NCBI RefSeq assembly: GCF_905171765.1
Contig: NC_053392.1
Span: 369,997,442 to 370,061,441 of the forward strand
DNA: 64,000 nucleotides
Source of the DNA: Bufo bufo
Taxonomy: Eukaryota; Chordata; Amphibia; Anura; Bufonidae
Direction of reading: 5' to 3'
A program made the translations under genes and the position numbers. The notes beneath the pieces were generated by a model. The model made no database searches. It saw nothing but the letters and a program-made list of their open reading frames with translations, and was not told the origin of the DNA. Of this stretch, positions 58,412 to 64,000 are shown in pieces (the stretch's first letter is position 1; the number at the start of each line of letters is the position of its first letter).

Positions 58412-59466
58412 TAGCTGGATTACCCTGGCCTTTCATTATTTCTGTGGTCATTCATTCTTCCTGCTGGTACTATATTCAATTTCTATTCAGTACATATCTT
58501 CAGTGTTATATTAGTACCTTTCTTGCCAAAGTCTTCATCTATCCACATTTTTCCTAATTGTATGTTAAAGGTTTGGGTTTACTCTCCAGTTAATCCTCCT
58601 TTTCCTAATGTATCTCAGTTAGGAGGTCATAAATCAAGATGTTCTTTCCCTCATGACCTATCTAATGGTGCATACGTGTTACCTCATATACATCATATAT
58701 ATACATCATCCAACACACCGGAGTTGCATTTTGCTTTCATTTCCTTGATATTTGACATTCTTCTCCTTATATGGGGTGTTTAAATTATGTATATGTTTTT
58801 ATTTATGTGGTCTGTTCTTAAATTGGGCATGTTATTTTTCTTTTTTCTTACTTTTTAAACTGGCTCTCTGGCCTCTGGAGCCTTGGGGTTACTATTTCAT
58901 TCTCATGGTATGTATGTACATGTATATACCTATATCTATTCCTATATACACTCATAGGAATAGGGGGAAGTATTGGACTTGTTTTGATGTCTCTTTTGTA
59001 GATGTTTACTTTGTGGAGTATAATGTTTTATCATTTATTTTGATTTCACTAACTACTCATGCTCACACCACATTTATTTTAGGGCCGTAACCCCTCATCC
59101 ATACTTTCATCTCCAAGGACTCCCCCCACTTCAAGATGAGCCTCCAGGATGAACCTCCACAGGTCTGGACCCCTTCATCCGTTCGTATGGTAAGTATTAT
59201 CCTATATTGTTAATCATTTTTTTAGAATTATTTTTTAAAAAGTTTCCTAATTCTTTTTTATTTCTTTTTTTTTAAAAGTTTTAAATTTTTCACTTTTCTT
59301 TTATTATTTATATATATATACATCTTTTTCTATTCACGGATGATCTTCTTTTGCCCCTCTACCTAATCTATATACATAGCCTTATTGTTAATAATCTGGA
59401 AATACTTTGAATCTATTATCGTTCATTATTTTTCTTTTACTTTTTTCTTTTTACTGCTAAATTGCT
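58412..59466 (-). other. 3' non-coding part of Penelope-like element
   Basis: Between the ORF2 stop and the repeat. AT-rich; a short frame on the + strand at 58752-59090 is low-complexity and hydrophobic and looks accidental. Confidence 0.6.
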
Positions 59467-61830
59467 TTATAGAAAAGGTTGGAAGGTAAATCCTTCATTT
59501 ATTCCTATTGGTGACAGGGATTTCAGCCGGTATATCCACTTTGCCTCTTCCTGTTGTAGTTTATTATCTACGTCTCCTTGTCTAGGGCCCAATTTGACCT
59601 TCTGTATACCCCAAATTTCTAGACCTGCTGGATTTCCCTTGTGGTATTTATTTATATGTCTCACTAGGGGTGTGTCATCATCAGTGTTGAGGGTACTTAG
59701 ATGTTTCGAAATCCTCCTCCTCAATTCCTGTATCGTTTTTCCAACGTAAATTTTTGGACATCTACATTGTATTGCGTATACGACGCCAGTACTTTTACAA
59801 TTGATGTACTCTCTGATGGTGTACCTTTTCCCATCATGTGGGTTCATAAACTCTTTCTTTGGCACCATGTATTTACAAAATACGCATCCCCCACAAGGGT
59901 ATGACCCCTGTGTGGATAGCCAGTTCTTTTTTGTGCTCGTTTTTTTCTGGAAATGGCTATGAACCATGATATCTTTTAGATTTTGTCCTCTCCTATATGT
60001 CACCGATGGGTTTTTGGGCAGCACCTCCTTTAGATCTTTATCTGAGGTCAATATATGCCAGTATTTTTTCAGTATCCCATATATTCTCTGGTGTTGGTAA
60101 TCAAAAGTGCCTATACATCTTATTGTTTTATCATTTTTTGGTACCTTTCTTTTGAACAAACTCTCCCTCTCCATCTTCTTGACCCTATTATAGGCTCTAT
60201 AGAGCACCTTCCTAGGGTATCCCCTCTCTAGGAATCTCTGATACAGTATCTTGCATTCCTCTTCAAAAGCTGTCTCGTTTGTGCAATTTCTTTTCGCTCT
60301 CAGATATTGTGCGACTGGTATACCTCTTTTTAGAGGTTTAGGGTGGCAGCTTTCCCAGTGAAGGAGACTGTTGCTGGCTGTGGTCTTCCTATATATTTCA
60401 GTCGTCACTTCACCCTCATTTTCTATATTGATCTTTAGATCGAGGAAATTAATACTATTTTTATTTATCTCATTTGTGAATTGCAAGCCGATGTCATTTA
60501 CGTTGAGGTCTCTAGTGAATGTCTCAAACTGTGATATGGTGCCATTCCAAAATATCAGAATGTCATCTATGTATCTAGCCCAGTACATTATATGCTCCGT
60601 GTGATGTGCATTCTTATCAGTGAAGACTTGTTTGTCTTCCCACCACCCCAAAAATAAATTGGCAAAACTAGGTGCACATACCGTCCCCATCGCGGTGCCG
60701 GTAACCTGTAAATAATATTGGCCATTAAAAATAAAATAATTGTGTGTAAGTAAAAACCATAATAAAGTGATAACAAAATTATTGTGCTCATAGAATTGTG
60801 TGCCTTTCGTGCCTAAATAATATTCTACTGCCTTAATCCCTAGGTCGTGATTGATACTTGTATATAGAGCCTCAACGTCTAGGCTTGCTATCAAGGTGTT
60901 GTCATTCACATGAATTTCTCGCAATTTCATAACTGTATCACTCGTATCCTTAAGATATGAGGGGAGAGTCTGCACAAAAGGTTTTATAATGGCATCTACG
61001 TAGGCACTTATGCCCTCACATATATTGTTGTTCCCTGAAACGATTGGTCTTCCGGGTATTGGTTCCCGTTTTTTGTGTATTTTCGGCAACGCATAGAACG
61101 TCGCTATTGTTGGATATGGTTTATAGAGGATTTTGTACTCTTCTTTTGTAATCAGGTCTTTCCCTCTTGCTTCCATCAATATTTTTTTCAGGTCTTTATT
61201 GTATCTTTCTGTGGGGTTACTGTCTAATTTTTTGTAGGTGGTGTTATCTCCTAGTAGTCTCATCACCATCCCTATATACTCCTCTGTATTCATTAATACA
61301 ATATTTCCCCCTTTATCTGACGGTTTTATTGTAAGATCCTGTCGTTCCGTAATTTCACTGATGGCATTTCTTTCTTCAGGAGACAGGTTTTCCCCCATTT
61401 CATTTTTCTTCTTTTCTATCTTTTCTAGATCATCTGTTACAAGGTTCACAAATGTCTGAATGTTTGCAAATCTAGCTATTGACGGAGTATATCTAGATTT
61501 AGGTCGCATTTTACTGAAGGGGGCGACCGGTCTTATTATCTCGCCTGCTCCTTCCCTGGATAGTTCTTCTAGGGTCTCTAGGGCTTGTTTTTCCCCACTT
61601 GTCAACTCATACCCATGTTCCTCTTTGTCTTTAAACTCTTTATGTAGAGCTAGTTTCCGAGCAAATAGGTGGATGTCTTTCACCCACGTAAAGAACTCAA
61701 ATTTTGGAGTGGGGGTGTACGACAGTCCCTTCCGTATCAATGATTCGTGCTCAGGTTTTAACACTACGGAGGACCTATTTATAATCTGCATTTCCGTATT
61801 CCTATTTACATTTTCTGACTGTACCCCCAT
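59467..61830 (-). CDS. Penelope-like ORF2: reverse transcriptase with GIY-YIG endonuclease
   Basis: The protein copies element RNA and nicks target DNA. The frame is open for 852 codons from 62025, but I prefer the ATG at 61830 (MGVQSENVN, 787 residues), because a diverged copy at 38355 keeps an ATG at exactly this place. In the 852 numbering: conserved N-terminal TWVKDIHLFARKLALHKEF at 113-131; KPSDKGGNIVLM at 234-245; ALPKIHKKREPIPGRPIVSG at 312-331; ASLDVEALYTS at 380-390 with catalytic D383; TGTAMGTVCAPSFANL at 442-457; RYIDDIL at 484-490 with catalytic D487 and D488. A cysteine cluster CGGCVFC at 711-717 precedes the endonuclease signature GVVYAIQCRCPKIYVGKT at 747-764, the conserved RRRISKH at 769-775 and a late acidic residue near 826. 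No stop or shift is seen, so it may be functional. The subfamily (Neptune, Poseidon or other) was not resolved. Confidence 0.93.
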   Translation of the reverse strand: MGVQSENVNRNTEMQIINRSSVVLKPEHESLIRKGLSYTPTPKFEFFTWVKDIHLFARKLALHKEFKDKEEHGYELTSGEKQALETLEELSREGAGEIIRPVAPFSKMRPKSRYTPSIARFANIQTFVNLVTDDLEKIEKKKNEMGENLSPEERNAISEITERQDLTIKPSDKGGNIVLMNTEEYIGMVMRLLGDNTTYKKLDSNPTERYNKDLKKILMEARGKDLITKEEYKILYKPYPTIATFYALPKIHKKREPIPGRPIVSGNNNICEGISAYVDAIIKPFVQTLPSYLKDTSDTVMKLREIHVNDNTLIASLDVEALYTSINHDLGIKAVEYYLGTKGTQFYEHNNFVITLLWFLLTHNYFIFNGQYYLQVTGTAMGTVCAPSFANLFLGWWEDKQVFTDKNAHHTEHIMYWARYIDDILIFWNGTISQFETFTRDLNVNDIGLQFTNEINKNSINFLDLKINIENEGEVTTEIYRKTTASNSLLHWESCHPKPLKRGIPVAQYLRAKRNCTNETAFEEECKILYQRFLERGYPRKVLYRAYNRVKKMERESLFKRKVPKNDKTIRCIGTFDYQHQRIYGILKKYWHILTSDKDLKEVLPKNPSVTYRRGQNLKDIMVHSHFQKKTSTKKNWLSTQGSYPCGGCVFCKYMVPKKEFMNPHDGKRYTIREYINCKSTGVVYAIQCRCPKIYVGKTIQELRRRISKHLSTLNTDDDTPLVRHINKYHKGNPAGLEIWGIQKVKLGPRQGDVDNKLQQEEAKWIYRLKSLSPIGINEGFTFQPFL

Positions 61831-62735
61831 TTGTCTCGGTCTCTGAGTTGTATCCCCGTCATTAAAAAAGGAACCTGGGCAGTAGGTGCCACTAGCTGGG
61901 GCATATTTGTTTGTGGAAGCGACATGGTTGTAGACGCAGAGGTAGGTTGTGATGAATAGGAGGATATTTGTGGATTTATATCTGGTCCTTGAATATTTTG
62001 GACCCGATATTGGCTCTGCTGCCATTCTTGATTACTATTTTTTGATTGTGGATTTCTCCTTTGTTGGTATTTCCCCCTATACCTGCCTCTGCCTCTCCTG
62101 TTTATCTGGGGGAGACTTCCTTCTGACTCAGACGCTTCAGATTCAGATATATCTGTATATTGTTTGTACTCAGTTCTACCAGTATATAGTGACTGACTAT
62201 TTGGTTTGTTATATACCTGGCCTGTCTCGAAGTCTCGCTTATCCCTGATGTACTTCCTGTGCTTCCTCTCTTTCACCTCAGTTTGTAGGCTTTCAACGTT
62301 TTTTTGTAATTTAACTTCCAGGGAACTGAATTCCGGCTGAGATCTTAGTTGTTGGATCTCTTGTGTCTCTTTCTCAAGCTGGGCTACCACTTTTATTAGC
62401 TGTTTTTTCTCGTGTTCTAAAATGTACGCTTGCATGCGGAGTGAGTTCTCCGTTAGCAATGACTCCCAACCTCTAATAAATTCTACGTCTTCCTGATGTG
62501 AGTTGGGAATAATGTTCACTCTCATACCCCTGTACACAATTTTTTGTTGTAGGTAGGTTTCTAAGCTTGTGATTTCCCAAATCGATCTAATGTACTTTTT
62601 ATAAGTTCTATTAATTTCTCTAAATGCCTGGGTTATATCCTGTGTGTTGATGGGGAGACTCTCTGTGGAGAACACTTTATTTGCTTCTAGGAGATAATTT
62701 TGGCTATTAGGCTGATTGGACAAGAACCCTGCCAT
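61806..62735 (-). CDS. Penelope-like ORF1: coiled-coil, Arg/Gly-rich protein
   Basis: The first ATG in frame is at 62735 (MAGFLSNQPNSQ), giving 309 residues; the open frame continues seven codons upstream from a TTG. The middle (about 100-160) is rich in E, K, L and Q and predicted to form a coiled coil (QLEKETQEIQQLRSQ). An acidic-serine patch (SESEASESEGS) follows, then a basic NRRGRGRYRGKYQQRR stretch that could bind RNA, and then a Ser/Gln/Pro-rich tail. The stop (61806-61808) lies 25 bases inside ORF2, counting from ORF2's preferred ATG. The role is probably packaging or targeting of the element RNA, by analogy with other retroelement ORF1 proteins; this is inference. No named domain was recognised. 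Confidence 0.8.
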   Translation of the reverse strand: MAGFLSNQPNSQNYLLEANKVFSTESLPINTQDITQAFREINRTYKKYIRSIWEITSLETYLQQKIVYRGMRVNIIPNSHQEDVEFIRGWESLLTENSLRMQAYILEHEKKQLIKVVAQLEKETQEIQQLRSQPEFSSLEVKLQKNVESLQTEVKERKHRKYIRDKRDFETGQVYNKPNSQSLYTGRTEYKQYTDISESEASESEGSLPQINRRGRGRYRGKYQQRRNPQSKNSNQEWQQSQYRVQNIQGPDINPQISSYSSQPTSASTTMSLPQTNMPQLVAPTAQVPFLMTGIQLRDRDKWGYSQKM

Positions 62736-63522
62736 ATCACCTAGCTGGCTTGTCAATTTTTGCAGTAATTAGAGAGGTCTATATTGTGTTGGGATATGTC
62801 CCACTATTCATTTACAAATTTTTATAGCTTTTGACCTCACAGTACTTGTCAACGTTTGAGACTTTACATTTACTAGCTAGTGGTCCCTAGGGACCTATTT
62901 ACGTTCTTGGATCAAGTACTGTTTTTCTTTTTAAAACTTCACTTTTATTTAAGTCTTATTAATAAATACTGACCTTTTATTCAAATCTCCATATTATTAC
63001 TATGCTAAATACGTGTTTAAAAATATCAGTGATGCGGGAAGGCTCTATATTCTTTGCTCTTGGTTATATATATTCTTATAGTAGTACATAGCATTTCATG
63101 CGACCTTCTTGAAAAAATGACTCTTTTTCTCCTTTTCGTAATGAGAACAGGGGAAGGAGGGGCAGGGGGAGGGGAGGGTGAGGAGAGGTGATTCTGTTAT
63201 TTATTACCCTCTCAAGGGATACAATATGTTAGCGGAGCGTCAGGATCTATTATTTATTATCATTCCCTTAGGTATATAGGGACATGTATAGTGTTGGTGC
63301 ACTGGTGGTGTCACCTATTATTACTTTATTCCTCCTCTCGCTTCATATAAGTCTCTCTCCATCTCCTATACACTCCTTATAACCACTGCCTTCTATGCAA
63401 ACTGCATCTATTTAGATCTAAGCCCTATGGTACGCTGCTGCTATAAAAGTATCTTTATTTTACTAGTAGTTAGAGCTTCTCCCGCATATCACTGCCTAAA
63501 AAAAATAACTCTCACACACACT

Positions 63523-63570
63523 GCATCCCGACATGTTTCGCTGTTACACAGCGTCTTCAGGGGATGATGC
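63523..63570 (-). ncRNA. hammerhead-like ribozyme, Penelope repeat copy 2
   Basis: Identical to the motif at 57934-57981, on the same strand as the ORFs. Confidence 0.6.
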
Positions 63571-63865
63571 AGGTGTGAGTGTTGGGGGCGGGGTCCAGCC
63601 TTTGAAGGCTCGCCCTGGGTCACATGCTTTCAGCCTCCAATCCCTCACAAGTACGTCATACCCATATGTTTCCTTTATTCACACCCTCTTTTTTAATTGG
63701 CTCCAGTCCGTCATATGCTAGTGACTCATAGATATTCATCGCGTCACTAGGATCGTGCCGCACCGCATTATAATTTATTCACGCCCCCATCATGTGATCA
63801 TGACTTATATTTGCATGTCACGTCGCTATGCTCGTCCCTTGCTGTGTCACCGCGAGACCTCCGCT

Positions 63866-63887
63866 GTTCTCGCGCATGCGCGAGAAC
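63866..63887. promoter_or_regulatory. NRF1-like palindrome, Penelope repeat copy 2
   Basis: Second copy of the CTCGCGCATGCGCGAG palindrome, about 1.1 kb upstream of the ORF1 start. CpG-rich surroundings support a promoter region, but no initiation site can be fixed. Confidence 0.45.
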
Positions 63888-64000
63888 TTATACATTACTG
63901 TCATTAGGTTTTTTACCTCCCCGATCCGCGCATGCTTGTGGACTTAGGCTTTGACAGTGCGCTTCTATACTGTTGCGTTGTCCACGCAGGCGCAGACTCT

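Larger units (their letters stand above)
57225..64000 (-). mobile_element. Penelope-like retroelement, near-intact, with direct repeats; runs off window
   Basis: A unit of 5589 bp (57225-62813) is followed by at least 1187 bp (62814-64000) repeating 57225-58411 with two differences seen and no gaps. Two overlapping genes lie on the - strand. The right edge of the window cuts the second repeat, so I cannot tell whether it is a terminal repeat or the start of a second full tandem copy. It interrupts the minisatellite element at its left edge (CACAGTCATTG/A). Confidence 0.88.
62814..64000 (-). repeat. Penelope-like terminal repeat, copy 2 (5' side), cut by window edge
   Basis: Offset of exactly 5589 from copy 1, no gaps. 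It lies upstream of ORF1 on the - strand and so would carry the promoter. Confidence 0.9.

Noticed and set aside
58752..59090. Hydrophobic 112-codon frame on the + strand
   Set aside because: It lies antisense in the non-coding end of the Penelope-like element, is low-complexity, and has no family features.
62025..62025. ATG at 62025 as the start of Penelope ORF2
   Set aside because: The 65 residues before the later ATG overlap ORF1 in another frame, and the diverged copy supports the ATG at the 61830 position instead.

Overview
The window looks like a nuclear chromosome segment from a vertebrate, most likely a frog. It carries one host gene, the single coding exon of TMEM200A (11033-12490, + strand), with a splice acceptor just upstream and no operon-like layout. 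The rest is AT-rich intergenic or intronic DNA packed with transposable elements of types common in amphibians: Tc1/mariner, CR1 LINE, Penelope-like, DIRS-like, and many foldback or TTAA-flanked non-autonomous DNA elements. The organism call is an inference from this mix plus the vertebrate gene.

Layout. 1-604: end of a deleted Tc1-like element. 615-2199: a Tc1-like element with an unbroken transposase. 2.2-9.4 kb: foldback elements (Harbinger-like, hAT-like, and a family with TAG.GATGAGCGAA-type ends). 9455-10507: a Tc1 relative inside a TA microsatellite. 11.0-14.3 kb: TMEM200A coding exon and probable 3' UTR. 14.7-22.5 kb: mostly unrecognised DNA with a few foldbacks. 23164-23828: a 665-bp near-perfect palindrome made of two head-to-head Penelope-type terminal repeats. 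24987-25467: Harbinger-like foldback. 26.97-29.77 kb: CR1 LINE on the - strand. 29993-40727: a Penelope-like remnant with inverted terminal arms, hosting a DIRS-like fragment in its left arm and three TTAA elements packed end to end in its middle. 43.6-48.2 kb: a cluster of Harbinger-like foldbacks and TTAA palindromes. 49018-50629: complete but broken Tc1. 52.1-53.66 kb: CR1 fragment cut by two insertions. 53662-57224: a TTAA element made of alternately inverted units plus a TGATCA minisatellite. 57225-64000: a young Penelope-like element with two open reading frames and near-identical repeats (2 differences seen over 1187 bp), running off the right edge.

The most interesting system is the Penelope-like family. 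One copy has an apparently intact reverse transcriptase plus GIY-YIG endonuclease ORF. A short ORF1/ORF2 overlap is conserved between it and a diverged copy 20 kb away. Hammerhead-ribozyme-like motifs occur at seven places, always on the sense strand of the element where its direction can be judged. All calls are from reading the sequence; no database search was possible.
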